Notes: generated by a model from the letters alone, not told the origin. DNA of 64,000 nt from Bradyrhizobium australiense (GCF_013114825.1 NZ_JAAVLX010000009.1:273457-337456); one strand, 5' to 3'; positions 7,193 through 16,559 are shown, counted from the stretch's first letter. Numbers and translations are program-made.

Positions 7193-8386
7193 CTACTTCG
7201 CGGCCGCATCCGCCGGCCGCAGCTGGCGAAGCAGCTTCGCACAGATAAAGCCCAGCGCGATCATCACGGCCGCCGCCGTGAGCAAGGTCGGGACCTTGCC
7301 GGCATGCTGGATGCCGAAACCATAGGCGATCGGGCCGACGGTCTGGCCCATGAAGAAAAAGAACGCGTGCAGCGACAATGCGCTCGCGCGCGCTTCTGCC
7401 GACAATTCGCTGGCGAATACCTGCAGGCTGCCGTGGATCATGTAGAATCCCCAGCCCATGAAGATCAGGCTGAGCGTTTGCAGCTTCCATTCCGGACCCA
7501 TCGCCACCGCGATGAGTTGCACACCGACGAGCGCCGCTCCTCCGATCATCATGCCGTTGACGCCGATCCTCGGCAGAAAGCGCGACACCGTCAGGGTGTA
7601 GAACAGGCCACCGACCGCAAAGCCCGCGATGACGATGCCCGCGACCGACAGCGAGGTTTCGCCGAGTTCGAACAGGAACGCCGCGATGAAGGGAAACAGC
7701 CCGAGCACGCAGCAGCCTTCGATGAACACAGCCCCGTAGCAGATATGGGCGTTCGGATTGCTGAAGATGGTGCGGTAGCCCTCGCGGAGCTGCGCGAGGC
7801 TGGTCTTGGGCGGGCGCGTCAGCGCGGCGCCGCGAAATCCGGCGGCCACTGCGATCGAGGCCAGCACCACCAGGGCGCCGAGCACGGCAAGCACGCCGCG
7901 CCAGCCAAGCAGATCGCCGATCAGGCCGGATGCGGAAGCTCCCAGGAGATTGCCGGTCATGGCGCCGGCCAGCGTGCGCCCGATCGCAACCTGACGCTTC
8001 TCCGGGCCGACGAGATCGCTAGTAAGGCTGAGGGCGACCGGGAATACGCCACCTGACCCGATGCCGGCGAGAATCCGCGAGGCGAACAGCAGCGGGAACG
8101 ATGTCGCCATGGCGCCGAGAATGTTGGCAAGCCCGAGCAGCACCAGACAGACGATCATCAGGCGCGCCTTGCCGAACATGTCGGCCATGGCGCCGAGTAC
8201 CGGCTGGATGATGGCAAAGGTGAAGGCGAAGGCGGCGGCAAAGCTCGCGGCGGTCGCGATGCTGACGGAAAATTCCTCGGCCACATGCGGCAGCACGGGA
8301 TCGAGAGCACGGGCAGAAAGGCTTGCGGAAAAGGTCGCGAGCGCAATGATATTGAGCGCCGGCGGCATGCCGCTGGTGGCGGTCAC
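7193..8386 (-). CDS. MFS transporter, drug/metabolite efflux type
   Basis: 397 residues with twelve predicted membrane helices and the two-lobe MFS layout. The loop after helix 2 reads 'GAMADMFGKARLMI', the family motif A (GxxADxxGRK-like). Helix 5 has 'GAMTGNLLGASASGLIGD', which resembles the drug:H+ antiporter motif. The start is a GTG at 8386 that overlaps the kdsA stop by 4 nt (GTGA), so it is translationally coupled to kdsA. Substrate cannot be told from sequence. Confidence 0.85.
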   Translation of the reverse strand: MTATSGMPPALNIIALATFSASLSARALDPVLPHVAEEFSVSIATAASFAAAFAFTFAIIQPVLGAMADMFGKARLMIVCLVLLGLANILGAMATSFPLLFASRILAGIGSGGVFPVALSLTSDLVGPEKRQVAIGRTLAGAMTGNLLGASASGLIGDLLGWRGVLAVLGALVVLASIAVAAGFRGAALTRPPKTSLAQLREGYRTIFSNPNAHICYGAVFIEGCCVLGLFPFIAAFLFELGETSLSVAGIVIAGFAVGGLFYTLTVSRFLPRIGVNGMMIGGAALVGVQLIAVAMGPEWKLQTLSLIFMGWGFYMIHGSLQVFASELSAEARASALSLHAFFFFMGQTVGPIAYGFGIQHAGKVPTLLTAAAVMIALGFICAKLLRQLRPADAAAK

Positions 8387-9234
8387 CGCGAGGCGTTCTT
8401 GGCCAGCGCGTCGAAGGCCATCAGCCTCTTCACCAGCGCCTCGAACTCGCGCAACGGCACCATGTTGGGCCCATCCGACGGCGCATGATCGGGATCGGGA
8501 TGGGTCTCGATGAACACGCCGGCGACGCCGACTGCGACCGCGGCACGCGCCAGCACGGGAACGAATTCGCGCTGGCCGCCGGATGAGGTGCCCTTCCCGC
8601 CGGGCTGCTGCACCGAATGGGTGGCGTCGAAAATAACGGGCGCACCCGTCGTCTGCGCCATGATCGGCAGCGCGCGCATGTCCGACACCAGCGTGTTGTA
8701 TCCGAACGACGCGCCGCGTTCGGTAACCAGCACGTTCGGATTACCGCCGCCGGCGATCTTGCCCACGACATTTGCCATATCCCACGGCGCAAGGAATTGG
8801 CCTTTCTTGACATTGACGACCTTGCCGGTCGCCGCTGCCGCGAGCAGCAGATCCGTCTGCCGGCACAGGAAGGCCGGAATCTGCAACACGTCGACGGCCT
8901 GCGCGGCTTCGGAACATTGCGCCGCCTCATGCACGTCGGTCAGCACGGGCAAACCGAGCGAGGAACGAATCTCCGCAAAAACCGGCAGCGCCTGCGAAAG
9001 CCCGATGCCACGCGCCGCCGAGCCGCTGGTACGGTTGGCCTTGTCGAAGGAGGTCTTGTAGACGAGGCCAATGCCAAGGCGGCCGGCGACCTCTTTCAGC
9101 GCGGTCGCCACTTCGAGGGCGTGCGCACGGCTTTCGAGCTGACACGGACCGGCAATGATCGAAATCGGCAGATCGTTGCCGAATTTGACCGGACCGACCG
9201 AGACGACCGGAGCTGCTGCGGGTTTCGCGTTCAA
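8383..9234 (-). CDS. kdsA: 3-deoxy-8-phosphooctulonate synthase
   Basis: 283 residues, the normal length. It condenses arabinose 5-phosphate and phosphoenolpyruvate to Kdo-8-phosphate for the LPS inner core. Visible signatures are 'IAGPCQLESR', 'YKTSFDKANRTS', 'QIPAFLCRQTDLL', 'KKGQFLAPWDM', 'TERGASFGYN', 'DATHSVQQPGG' and 'ETHPDPDHAPSDGPNM'. The motif 'FDKANR' with Asn carries over to either the metal-free or metal type and does not by itself decide. The gene overlaps the MFS start downstream. Its usual neighbours pyrG and secG lie 3.4 kb upstream, separated by inserted genes. Confidence 0.96.
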   Translation of the reverse strand: MNAKPAAAPVVSVGPVKFGNDLPISIIAGPCQLESRAHALEVATALKEVAGRLGIGLVYKTSFDKANRTSGSAARGIGLSQALPVFAEIRSSLGLPVLTDVHEAAQCSEAAQAVDVLQIPAFLCRQTDLLLAAAATGKVVNVKKGQFLAPWDMANVVGKIAGGGNPNVLVTERGASFGYNTLVSDMRALPIMAQTTGAPVIFDATHSVQQPGGKGTSSGGQREFVPVLARAAVAVGVAGVFIETHPDPDHAPSDGPNMVPLREFEALVKRLMAFDALAKNASR

Positions 9235-9327
9235 GGGATTTTCCTTCGTGGCTGGCGCGGACCATGCCGGTCCGAGACCCCAGGATCAACCCCGGTTACT
9301 CCCCGAATATCAGGGTTGCGCCGCCAC

Positions 9328-9654
9328 CTATTTTACCGCGGAGAACGCCGTCGGCACCAGTAATTGGCTCACGATGTTGTCGATGATCTGGCCGTCCTCC
9401 TCGCTCTTGGCACGGCCGGCAATCCAGTCGGGGTCTGACTGGAATGCGGTCCACTTCCTTTCGCGATCGGCAAGCGAATCCCAGGCGATGAAATAGGTCA
9501 GTTCCTGATTGGAGGTGCCGATCAGCGTGGTGAAGAAGCCGGCCTGCTTGATGCCGTGCTTGTCCCACAGCTTCAGCGTCAGCGTATCGAAGCGCTTAAT
9601 CAGCGCCGGCAGGCGTCCCGGCAGACAGCGATAGACGCGCATTTCCATGATCAT
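9328..9654 (-). CDS. NIPSNAP family protein
   Basis: 108 residues with 'MRVYRCLPGRLPALIKRF' at the start and 'AWDSLADRERKWTAFQSDPDW' in the second half, both characteristic of the NIPSNAP ferredoxin-like fold. Bacterial members have no firm function. It lies between kdsA and a divergently read two-component system. ATG start at 9654; a second Met follows at codon 2-4. Confidence 0.82.
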   Translation of the reverse strand: MIMEMRVYRCLPGRLPALIKRFDTLTLKLWDKHGIKQAGFFTTLIGTSNQELTYFIAWDSLADRERKWTAFQSDPDWIAGRAKSEEDGQIIDNIVSQLLVPTAFSAVK

Positions 9655-9850
9655 CGGTGGTCCTCCCCGGATTATGACGGAGGCGCGTTATAGCGGCTGG
9701 CCCGGACGCTGTCTTGGGTCCGATTTGGGGGATCCTGCGGCGCCGCGCGCATGGCTCGGGCAATCAGAACTCCTCGGCCCCTGCCGATCCCGCAATGCTG
9801 CCGCAATGTTACTGGCGCTACTAGGGCTGGTCCGGAAACGCGGGTGCAGG

Positions 9851-10525
9851 ATGAGGGTTTTGCTGGTTGAAGACGAAGCGGAAATGGCGGCGGCGCTGTC
9901 GTCAGCATTGAAACGCTATGACATGGTCGTTGACCATGCGCCGACGCTGGCCGACGCCGAAGCGGCTATTTCGGCCGACGTACATGGCGCGGTGCTGCTC
10001 GACCGCCGATTGCCCGACGGAGACGGGCTGGCGCTGATCCCGAAACTCAGAGCGCGGGCCGATGGCGTCCCCATAATTGTGCTGACCGCACGCGGCGAGC
10101 TTGCGGACCGCATCGCCGGACTGGACAGTGGAGCTGACGACTATCTGGCCAAGCCGTTTGCGGTCGAAGAACTTCTCGCGCGGCTGCGCGCCGTGCTGCG
10201 CCGGCCGGCCGGCATGCAGCCGGACGTCATGCGGGCCGGACGTCTGGCTTTCGATTTCAGCCATCGAGAGGCCAGCGTCGAGGGGCGTCCGCTCGATCTG
10301 CCGCGGCGCGAACTGCTGGTGCTGGAAGCGCTGCTCCGACGCATGGGACGCACCGTGCTGCGCTCGGCGCTCGAGGAGGCCGTCTACAATTTCGACGACG
10401 CAGTCCAGTCGAACGCGCTGGATACTCACGTGTCCCGGCTCCGCCGCAAGCTCGCCGATAGCAACGCCGGGGTTGAAATTCACGGAATCCGCGGCGTCGG
10501 CTATTTGCTGAAACCGCTGCCGTGA
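9851..10525 (+). CDS. OmpR/PhoB-family response regulator
   Basis: 224 residues from ATG 9851. Receiver domain at about 1-115: acidic pair Glu7-Asp8, phospho-acceptor Asp51 (AVLLDRRLPDGDG), Thr in 'IIVLTARG' and Lys in 'DDYLAKPFAVEEL'. Winged-helix DNA-binding domain at about 125-224, with 'VQSNALDTHVSRLRRKL' as recognition helix region and 'IRGVGYLL' as the wing. It overlaps the sensor kinase by 4 nt. Targets are unknown; the phospholipid methyltransferase-like gene following the pair is a candidate. Confidence 0.93.
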   Translation: MRVLLVEDEAEMAAALSSALKRYDMVVDHAPTLADAEAAISADVHGAVLLDRRLPDGDGLALIPKLRARADGVPIIVLTARGELADRIAGLDSGADDYLAKPFAVEELLARLRAVLRRPAGMQPDVMRAGRLAFDFSHREASVEGRPLDLPRRELLVLEALLRRMGRTVLRSALEEAVYNFDDAVQSNALDTHVSRLRRKLADSNAGVEIHGIRGVGYLLKPLP

Positions 10526-11919
10526 CCGAGACAGCCCGCTCGCATTGCCTGCAGACGCGGCTCGTCTGGCGATTGATATCGCTGCAGGCGGGGCTGCTCG
10601 CGATCCTCGCAATCCTGGTCATCGGCACACTATGGGGCGCAGGCTTCCTGCTGGACGTGCGGGACGAAGACCACGTCATCGACATCGTCCAACAGGCGGT
10701 GGCGCGCGATACCTCGGGTGGCCTGCTGCTGCGTTCGACCCCCGAGCTTGCGCAACTGCGCGAGGAGATTCCCGATCTTTGGTTCGTGGTACGGGACGGC
10801 CAGGGGCACAGGCTGTCGGAAGGCGCGGTGCCGCCGGACTTTGCCGGCATTGTCGAGGCGCTCAGCCATATCAGCCAGGCGCGGCTCGGCTGGCAGCTCC
10901 TCGCAGACGACCTGAGCAAGCCGGCGGCGCGATTGAAGCGCGTCGAAACCGCAGCCGGCAAGGTGCAGATCCTGACGGCAACCCAGGGCAAGCTGTCCGG
11001 ACGCAAGGCGGTTCTGATGAGCTCGCTCAGTTTTCTCGGCATCGTCCTTCCCGGACTGCTGCTGATGACGGCCGCGACATTCATCGCGACGCCGATGGTG
11101 GTGAAGCGGGCGCTCGCCGGCCTTGCCATGATTGCCGATCAGGCACGCCGGATCGACATCCATCAACGTGGCGCGCGGCTTTCGGTGGAACACGTCGCCG
11201 ACGAGATTGCTCCGCTGGTAAGGGCCGTCAACGAGGCGCTGGCGCGACTGGATGATGGTTATTCGCGGCACCAGCGCTTCGTGGCCGATGCCGCGCATGA
11301 GCTGCGCACGCCGATCGCGATCCTGAACACGCGCCTGGAATCCTTGCCGCCGGGCGCGGAGAAAACCCGCTTGCTCGAGGATACGGCGCGGCTTTCGACG
11401 CTGACCGAGCAATTACTGGACATCCAGCGGCTCGACCAATGCAGAAGCCCGTTCACTCCGGTGGATGTGGTGGCAGTCGCGCAGGGCGTCGCTGCGGACC
11501 TGGCGCCGCTGGCGATCGCCGCCGGCTATGAATTGTCGCTTCAAGTCGCGGCCGATCGCATCGAGACGCTTGGCGACCACGCCGCGATCGAGCGGGCGGT
11601 TACTAATCTCGTGCAGAACGCGATCCAGCACGGCGGCCGCCACGGCACCATCAGCATCCACGTGAGCCGTCCAGCGACCATCGAAGTCACCGACGAGGGC
11701 CCGGGTATTCCGGCGGAACAGCGCGCATTGATCTTCGAGCCGTTCTATCGCGTGACGCCGCTTGATCGCGGCGCCGGCCTCGGACTGAACATGGTGCGCG
11801 AGATCGCGCGCATGCATGGCGGCCACATCTCGGTACTCGACGGCCCGAATGGCGGCGCATGTTTTCGACTGACGCTGCCGCCTCGCCCGTCGTTGCCACC
11901 TGCGCCGTCAGCGAAATAG
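10522..11919 (+). CDS. Membrane sensor histidine kinase
   Basis: 465 residues from a GTG at 10522 that overlaps the regulator stop (GTGA). Membrane helices at about 16-44 and 168-190 bracket a periplasmic sensor region of about 120 residues. A HAMP-like linker follows, then HisKA with phospho-acceptor His259 (FVADAAHELRTPIA). The ATPase domain shows the N box (NLVQNAIQHGG), G1 (DEGPGIP), F box and G2 (GAGLGLNMV). It is complete by these motifs. The signal is unknown. It partners the preceding OmpR-type regulator. Confidence 0.93.
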   Translation: MTETARSHCLQTRLVWRLISLQAGLLAILAILVIGTLWGAGFLLDVRDEDHVIDIVQQAVARDTSGGLLLRSTPELAQLREEIPDLWFVVRDGQGHRLSEGAVPPDFAGIVEALSHISQARLGWQLLADDLSKPAARLKRVETAAGKVQILTATQGKLSGRKAVLMSSLSFLGIVLPGLLLMTAATFIATPMVVKRALAGLAMIADQARRIDIHQRGARLSVEHVADEIAPLVRAVNEALARLDDGYSRHQRFVADAAHELRTPIAILNTRLESLPPGAEKTRLLEDTARLSTLTEQLLDIQRLDQCRSPFTPVDVVAVAQGVAADLAPLAIAAGYELSLQVAADRIETLGDHAAIERAVTNLVQNAIQHGGRHGTISIHVSRPATIEVTDEGPGIPAEQRALIFEPFYRVTPLDRGAGLGLNMVREIARMHGGHISVLDGPNGGACFRLTLPPRPSLPPAPSAK

Positions 11920-12023
11920 CGGTGCGCACGGGGCGCGCTCCGCAATGCTCTCGCAATGCAGGCACGCGAGATTGTTCGCGCCTCGTCATCGAATCGAGGC
12001 GCGGTCAATTCGTTGGAGTGCCT

Positions 12024-12665
12024 ATGTCACACGACTTCTTCTCGTTCTTTCTGGCCTGGATGTCGGCCCCTGGCCGCGTCGGCGCGATCGCACCATCGAG
12101 CCCCGCCCTCGCCGAGCTCATCACCAGCGAGATAACGGCGGGAAGTGGCCCGATCATCGAGCTTGGTCCCGGGACCGGCGCCTTCACCTATCAATTGTTG
12201 AGGCGGGGCGTCCGCCAGGAGGACCTGACGCTGGTCGAATACGGCTCCGACTTCATGAAGCTGTTGCAGGTCCGCTTCCCGGGAGCGCGCGTGCTTTGGA
12301 TGGACGCCGCAAGGCTGGCGGCACAGCCCCTGTATGATGGCGCGCCGGTCGGCGCGGTCATCAGCGGCCTTCCGCTGCTGAACATGTCGATGCGCAAGGT
12401 GGTCTCAATCCTCAACGGCGCCTTCAGCTACATCCGCCCGGGCGGCGCATTCTACCAATTCACCTATGGCATGACCTGCCCAGTGTCGCCGCGGGTGCTT
12501 GACCGGCTAGGATTGAAGGCGAAGCTCATCGATCGCGCGATCCTGAACGTGCCGCCGGCGGCGGTTTACCGGCTGACGCGGCGACCGCAGAGCAAGCTTT
12601 TCGCGGGGAACGTTACGCTGCCGCAGCCAGAGCTGGTCCGACCGCAGGTGGACCAGCCGACGTAG
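12024..12665 (+). CDS. Phospholipid N-methyltransferase-like SAM-dependent methyltransferase
   Basis: 213 residues from ATG 12024. The opening 'FFLAWMSAPGRVGAIAPSSPALAELI' (in pieces) is typical of COG3963 phospholipid N-methyltransferases, followed by the SAM motif I 'IIELGPGTGAFT' and motif II 'LTLVEYGSDF'. Members convert phosphatidylethanolamine towards phosphatidylcholine or act on related lipids. It starts 104 bp after the sensor kinase and may respond to that system. It converges on pyrG with a 6-bp gap. An extended upstream start at 11859 is unlikely because the added residues are not conserved in character. Confidence 0.75.
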   Translation: MSHDFFSFFLAWMSAPGRVGAIAPSSPALAELITSEITAGSGPIIELGPGTGAFTYQLLRRGVRQEDLTLVEYGSDFMKLLQVRFPGARVLWMDAARLAAQPLYDGAPVGAVISGLPLLNMSMRKVVSILNGAFSYIRPGGAFYQFTYGMTCPVSPRVLDRLGLKAKLIDRAILNVPPAAVYRLTRRPQSKLFAGNVTLPQPELVRPQVDQPT

Positions 12666-12671
12666 ACGTCG

Positions 12672-14303
12672 TTACACTAGCCGGCTCTGCACCACCGCTG
12701 CCTGAATGAACGAGGCAAACAGCGGGTGGGGCTCGAACGGCCGCGATTTCAGCTCGGGGTGGAACTGCACGCCGATGAACCAGGGATGGTCCTCGTATTC
12801 GACGATCTCCGGCAGCACACCGTCGGGCGACAGGCCGGAGAAGCGCAGGCCGTGCTGTTCGAGGCGGTCTTTGTATGCCGTGTTGACCTCGTAGCGGTGG
12901 CGGTGGCGTTCGGAAATCTCGGTGGCGCCGCCGTAGACCGCCGAGACGCGGCTGCCGCGCTTCAGCGTTGCGGGATAAGCGCCAAGCCGCATGGTACCGC
13001 CGAGATCGCCCGACTGCGAGCGCTTCTCCAACTCGTTGCCGCGCAGCCATTCCGTCATCAGGCCGACCAGCGGCTCCTTGGTCGGGCCGAACTCGGTTGA
13101 GTTAGCCTCCTCGATGCCGACCAGATTGCGTGCGGCCTCGATCACCGCCATCTGCATGCCGAAGCAAATGCCGAAATACGGCACGTCGCGCTCGCGCGCG
13201 AACTGCGCTGCGCGGATCTTACCCTCGGCGCCGCGCTGGCCGAATCCGCCCGGCACCAGAATGCCGTTGACGTGTTCGAGGAACGGCGTCGGGTCTTTGT
13301 TCTCGAACACCTCGCTCTCGATCCAGTCGAGATTGACTTTCACCTTATTGGCGATGCCGCCATGGGACAGCGCCTCGATCAGCGATTTGTACGCGTCCTT
13401 CATGCCGGTGTATTTGCCGACGATGGCAATGGTCACCGCGCCTTCCGGATTGCGCACGCGCTCGTTGATGACGTTCCAGCTCTGCAGCGCCGGCGGAATC
13501 TTTGGCGCGATGCCGAACGCGGCCAGCACTTCATCGTCGAGACCGGCGGCGTGATAGGCTTCGGGCACGGCGTAAATATTGTCGACGTCCCTCGCCTCGA
13601 TCACGGCACTTTCGCGCACGTTGCAGAACAGACCGAGCTTGCGCCGCTCTTCCTTCGGGATTTCGCGGTCGGTGCGGCAGAGCAGGATATCCGGCTGGAT
13701 GCCAATCGAGCGCAGCTCCTTCACCGAGTGCTGGGTCGGCTTTGTCTTGAGTTCACCTGCGCTCGGAATGTAGGGCAGCAGCGTCAAATGAATGTAGACC
13801 GCGTGATCGCGCGGCAGCTCGTTCTTGAGCTGACGGATCGCCTCGAAGAACGGCAAGCCCTCGATGTCGCCAACGGTGCCGCCGATCTCGACCAGCACGA
13901 AATCATATTGGTCATTTCCCGAGAGCACGAACTCCTTGATCGCGTTGGTGACGTGCGGCACGACCTGGATGGTCGCGCCGAGATAATCGCCGCGGCGTTC
14001 CTTGGTGATGATGTCCTGGTAGATGCGCCCCGTGGTAATATTGTCGGCCTTGGTCGCCGGCCGCCCGGTGAAGCGCTCGTAATGGCCGAGATCGAGGTCG
14101 GTCTCGGCGCCGTCATCGGTCACGAATACTTCGCCGTGCTGATACGGCGACATCGTTCCGGGATCGAGGTTGAGATAGGGGTCGAGTTTGCGGAGGCGGA
14201 CCTTGTACCCGCGAGCCTGCAGCAGGGCACCGAGTGCCGCCGAAGCCAGCCCCTTTCCGAGCGAAGAAACCACGCCGCCGGTGATGAATATGTACCGCGC
14301 CAT
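12672..14303 (-). CDS. pyrG: CTP synthase
   Basis: 543 residues, the family's normal length. It aminates UTP to CTP using glutamine. The N-terminal synthase domain has 'FITGGVVSSLGKGLASAALG' (in pieces; P-loop-like) and 'KLDPYLNLDPGTMSP'. The C-terminal class I glutamine amidotransferase domain has 'ILVPGGFGQRG', the nucleophile Cys in 'PYFGICFGMQ', and His/Glu in 'FIGVQFHPEL'. All catalytic elements are present. secG lies upstream on the same strand, as in many alphaproteobacteria, and the two are probably co-transcribed. Confidence 0.97.
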   Translation of the reverse strand: MARYIFITGGVVSSLGKGLASAALGALLQARGYKVRLRKLDPYLNLDPGTMSPYQHGEVFVTDDGAETDLDLGHYERFTGRPATKADNITTGRIYQDIITKERRGDYLGATIQVVPHVTNAIKEFVLSGNDQYDFVLVEIGGTVGDIEGLPFFEAIRQLKNELPRDHAVYIHLTLLPYIPSAGELKTKPTQHSVKELRSIGIQPDILLCRTDREIPKEERRKLGLFCNVRESAVIEARDVDNIYAVPEAYHAAGLDDEVLAAFGIAPKIPPALQSWNVINERVRNPEGAVTIAIVGKYTGMKDAYKSLIEALSHGGIANKVKVNLDWIESEVFENKDPTPFLEHVNGILVPGGFGQRGAEGKIRAAQFARERDVPYFGICFGMQMAVIEAARNLVGIEEANSTEFGPTKEPLVGLMTEWLRGNELEKRSQSGDLGGTMRLGAYPATLKRGSRVSAVYGGATEISERHRHRYEVNTAYKDRLEQHGLRFSGLSPDGVLPEIVEYEDHPWFIGVQFHPELKSRPFEPHPLFASFIQAAVVQSRLV

Positions 14304-14429
14304 GGGATTCTACCTTTAAGGCCACTGCCCCGATTCTCCAAAACGAATCGCATGCGCGGGCAAACATTTTGCCGGGCTGTGGGTGACGTTAAATTTGAAA
14401 CGATTTCAAAGCATTGATGGGAAGGCCTG

Positions 14430-14457
14430 ATGCAGGACGGTAGAGGCCGCCCTGCAT
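14430..14457 (-). terminator. Hairpin between secG and pyrG, no T-run
   Basis: ATGCAGG (14430-14436) pairs with CCTGCAT (14451-14457), extended inward by a few GC pairs. It lies 12 bp past the secG stop on the minus strand. There is no downstream T-run, so it may be an attenuator or RNA-stability hairpin and not a full terminator. Confidence 0.35.
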
Positions 14458-14469
14458 AGCCACCCTGCT

Positions 14470-14850
14470 TTATTGCGAACGCGGAGCCTGCGGGCCCGAC
14501 TGACCCTGCTGTTCATCCACCTTCTTAAGCGTATCGAGCACGCCACCGGAGGTCGGCGGAGCGGCTGGCGTCGCGCCGCCCGGCTGGGACTGCGTCGCCG
14601 GCGCGGTGCCGAGGATCGAGGTCGGCTTGCGGTCGATGCCCGCCATCCACGCCAGTGCCATGCTGGTCAGGAAAAAAAGCCCCGCGAGGACCGCGGTCGT
14701 CCGCGTCAGGAGATTGGCAGTGCCGCGACTCGACATGAAGCCGGCGCCGCCGCCCATGCCAAGGCCGCCGCCTTCGGATTTCTGCAGCAGCACCGAGCCG
14801 ATCAGCACGGCGACGATCATGAGGTGAACGACGATAATGACGGTCTGCAT
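14470..14850 (-). CDS. secG: Preprotein translocase subunit SecG
   Basis: 126 residues from ATG 14850 (MQTVIIVVHLMIVAVLIGSV). It has two membrane helices with the conserved cytoplasmic loop 'LLQKSEGGGLGMGGGAGFMSSRGTANLLTRTT' (in pieces) between them, then a Pro/Ala/Gln-rich tail typical of alphaproteobacterial SecG. It is the auxiliary subunit of the SecYEG channel. A start six codons upstream adds only MTEGFK and is less likely. Confidence 0.92.
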   Translation of the reverse strand: MQTVIIVVHLMIVAVLIGSVLLQKSEGGGLGMGGGAGFMSSRGTANLLTRTTAVLAGLFFLTSMALAWMAGIDRKPTSILGTAPATQSQPGGATPAAPPTSGGVLDTLKKVDEQQGQSGPQAPRSQ

Positions 14851-15077
14851 CTTGAAACCTTCCGTCACAAGCCGAGAGCGCCGGGCTTCGGCTGCACCAA
14901 CAGCTTGCGGGTTTTCCTGAAGTTGCGCGGTGTTACACGATCGGACAGGGCATTGTCACCCCCAACCGCCGCCGTGGAGATAATTGCCGCAGGCGCGACG
15001 GCAAGGCTGTCCATACCCCTCGCCCGACGTTCGCATCTGGGGCTTGCGGTCGGGCCGATTTCTCTTATACTGGACGA

Positions 15078-15644
15078 ATGGATACTTTAGTAGACGATCT
15101 CAGCGCCCGGCTTGCGCACCGCCTGCGGCTCGAGCGCGACAGCCGCGGCTGGTCGCTGGCCGACCTCGCCGAGCGCTCCGGCGTGTCAAAAGCCACCATC
15201 AGCAAGATCGAGCGCGCGGAGGTCAGCCCGACCGCGGTGGTGCTGGTTCGGCTCGCGAGCGCCTTCGATCTCACCCTCGCCGGCCTGATGCTGCGCGCCG
15301 AAGGCCAGGGCGGACGTCTGTCGCGCGCAGCCGAGCAGCCGGCGTGGCGCGATCCCGAAACCGGCTATTTGCGCCGGCAGGTGTTCAACCGGCCCGATCA
15401 TCCCATCGAGATTATCAAGGTCGAGATGCCGGCGAAGCAGCGCGTGACGCTGCCCGCTTCGTCCTACGCCCACATCCGTCAGGTTCTCTGGGTGTTATCG
15501 GGCGCGCTCGTCCTCATCGATGGTGGCGAACGGCACGAACTCGGCGCCGGCGATTGCCTCGGATTCGGTCCGCCGGCGGAAGTGATCTTTGCCAACGAGA
15601 GCGCCGCGCCCTGCACCTACGTCGTTGCCCTTGCCCGGAGCTGA
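15078..15644 (+). CDS. XRE-family transcriptional regulator with cupin sensor domain
   Basis: 188 residues. Helix-turn-helix at about 14-68 ('GWSLADLAERSGVSKATISKIE', in pieces). C-terminal cupin barrel at about 105-185 with 'HIRQVLWVLSGALVLIDGGERHELGAGDCLGF' (in pieces). This layout is shared by small-ligand-responsive repressors such as PuuR relatives. It likely regulates the two genes that follow at 5 and 21 bp spacing. The ligand is unknown. Confidence 0.87.
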   Translation: MDTLVDDLSARLAHRLRLERDSRGWSLADLAERSGVSKATISKIERAEVSPTAVVLVRLASAFDLTLAGLMLRAEGQGGRLSRAAEQPAWRDPETGYLRRQVFNRPDHPIEIIKVEMPAKQRVTLPASSYAHIRQVLWVLSGALVLIDGGERHELGAGDCLGFGPPAEVIFANESAAPCTYVVALARS

Positions 15645-15649
15645 CGCCG

Positions 15650-16003
15650 ATGCAGGAGATCGCTCGCAAGAATACCGCGATCGAGCCTGCAAGCGCCGAT
15701 GACCCTATTCCGGCCGGCCACAATGGCGGTCCGCCGCTCGAGGATAAGCACCGGCCAGAATGGGGCGACGGCGGCATCGGCAATTACTTTTACTGGAAGG
15801 CGACACATCGCGCGGCCTGGCACAACCCCTCGTCCGGCATCGTCGCGTTCCGCATCCGGAAAGCTGAGCGGCTGGGCCTCACCTACGAAGAATACACGCT
15901 GGAAATTCTCGAACGCGGGCGACACCTGCAGATCGAGGATGTCGAACGGATTGCAGAGATCAAGCGGGCGCGCGTCCAGCGCGCCGCCAATTACCGAAGC
16001 TGA
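15650..16003 (+). CDS. Conserved rhizobial hypothetical protein (GHNGGPPL family)
   Basis: 117 residues from ATG 15650, which is 5 bp after the regulator stop. The pattern GHNGGPPLED ... WGDGGIGNYFYWKATHRAAW ... 'LGLTYEEYTLEILERGRHLQ' is one I recognise as a recurring Rhizobiales hypothetical family. No signal peptide, no membrane helix, highly charged C-terminus. Function unknown; placed between a regulator and an acetyltransferase in one probable operon. Confidence 0.75.
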   Translation: MQEIARKNTAIEPASADDPIPAGHNGGPPLEDKHRPEWGDGGIGNYFYWKATHRAAWHNPSSGIVAFRIRKAERLGLTYEEYTLEILERGRHLQIEDVERIAEIKRARVQRAANYRS

Positions 16004-16024
16004 ACTTCCCGGAAATTCATTCTC

Positions 16025-16558
16025 ATGTCGGATATCCAGATCAAAGCCTTGAGCCCGTCGCCCGAAATTTGCGCGATGCTCAGTGAATTGCTGATCGAGA
16101 CCGTGGCGAATGGCGGCTCGGTCAGCTTCCTGCATCCGTTGTCACGGAAGGCGGCCGAGGCGTTCTGGTCCAACTCGCTGAGCGCCGCGGAGCGCGGCGA
16201 GCGGATCATCCTCGGCGCCTTTGACGGCGACAGGCTGATCGGGACGGTCACGCTGTTGCTCGATCTTCCGCCGAACCAGCCGCATCGCGCCGAGATCGCG
16301 AAGATGATGACGTGTATCAGCCACCGCCACTGCGGGATCGCCACGGCGCTGTTGCGCGAGGCCGAGCGAATAGCGGTCGCGCACGGGCGCTGGCTGTTGG
16401 TGCTCGACACCGCAGAGGACGAGGGCGCGGCGGGACTATATGAACGGATGGGATTCAAGCTGACCGGCGTCATTCCGGACTACGCGTTCAAACCCCATGG
16501 CGGCCTCACGGGCACGCTGATCTACTGGAAGCGTTTGCACGAAGGCGTGCCCGCCTGA
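16025..16558 (+). CDS. GNAT family N-acetyltransferase
   Basis: 177 residues with the GNAT core: 'RLIGTVTLLLDLPPNQPHRAEIAKMM' (in pieces; strand 4), then the acetyl-CoA loop 'SHRHCGIATALLREAERIA' and 'LLVLDTAEDEGAAGLYERMGFKLTG' (in pieces). The Q/RxxGxG/A motif is R-H-C-G-I-A. It is third in the regulator operon and converges on tpiA with one base between stops. Substrate not inferable. Confidence 0.88.
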   Translation: MSDIQIKALSPSPEICAMLSELLIETVANGGSVSFLHPLSRKAAEAFWSNSLSAAERGERIILGAFDGDRLIGTVTLLLDLPPNQPHRAEIAKMMTCISHRHCGIATALLREAERIAVAHGRWLLVLDTAEDEGAAGLYERMGFKLTGVIPDYAFKPHGGLTGTLIYWKRLHEGVPA

Positions 16559-16559
16559 G

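Noticed and set aside
11859..12023. N-terminal extension of the methyltransferase
   Set aside because: Overlaps the kinase 3' end and adds 55 residues of random character; the ATG at 12024 begins the conserved FFLAWM block.
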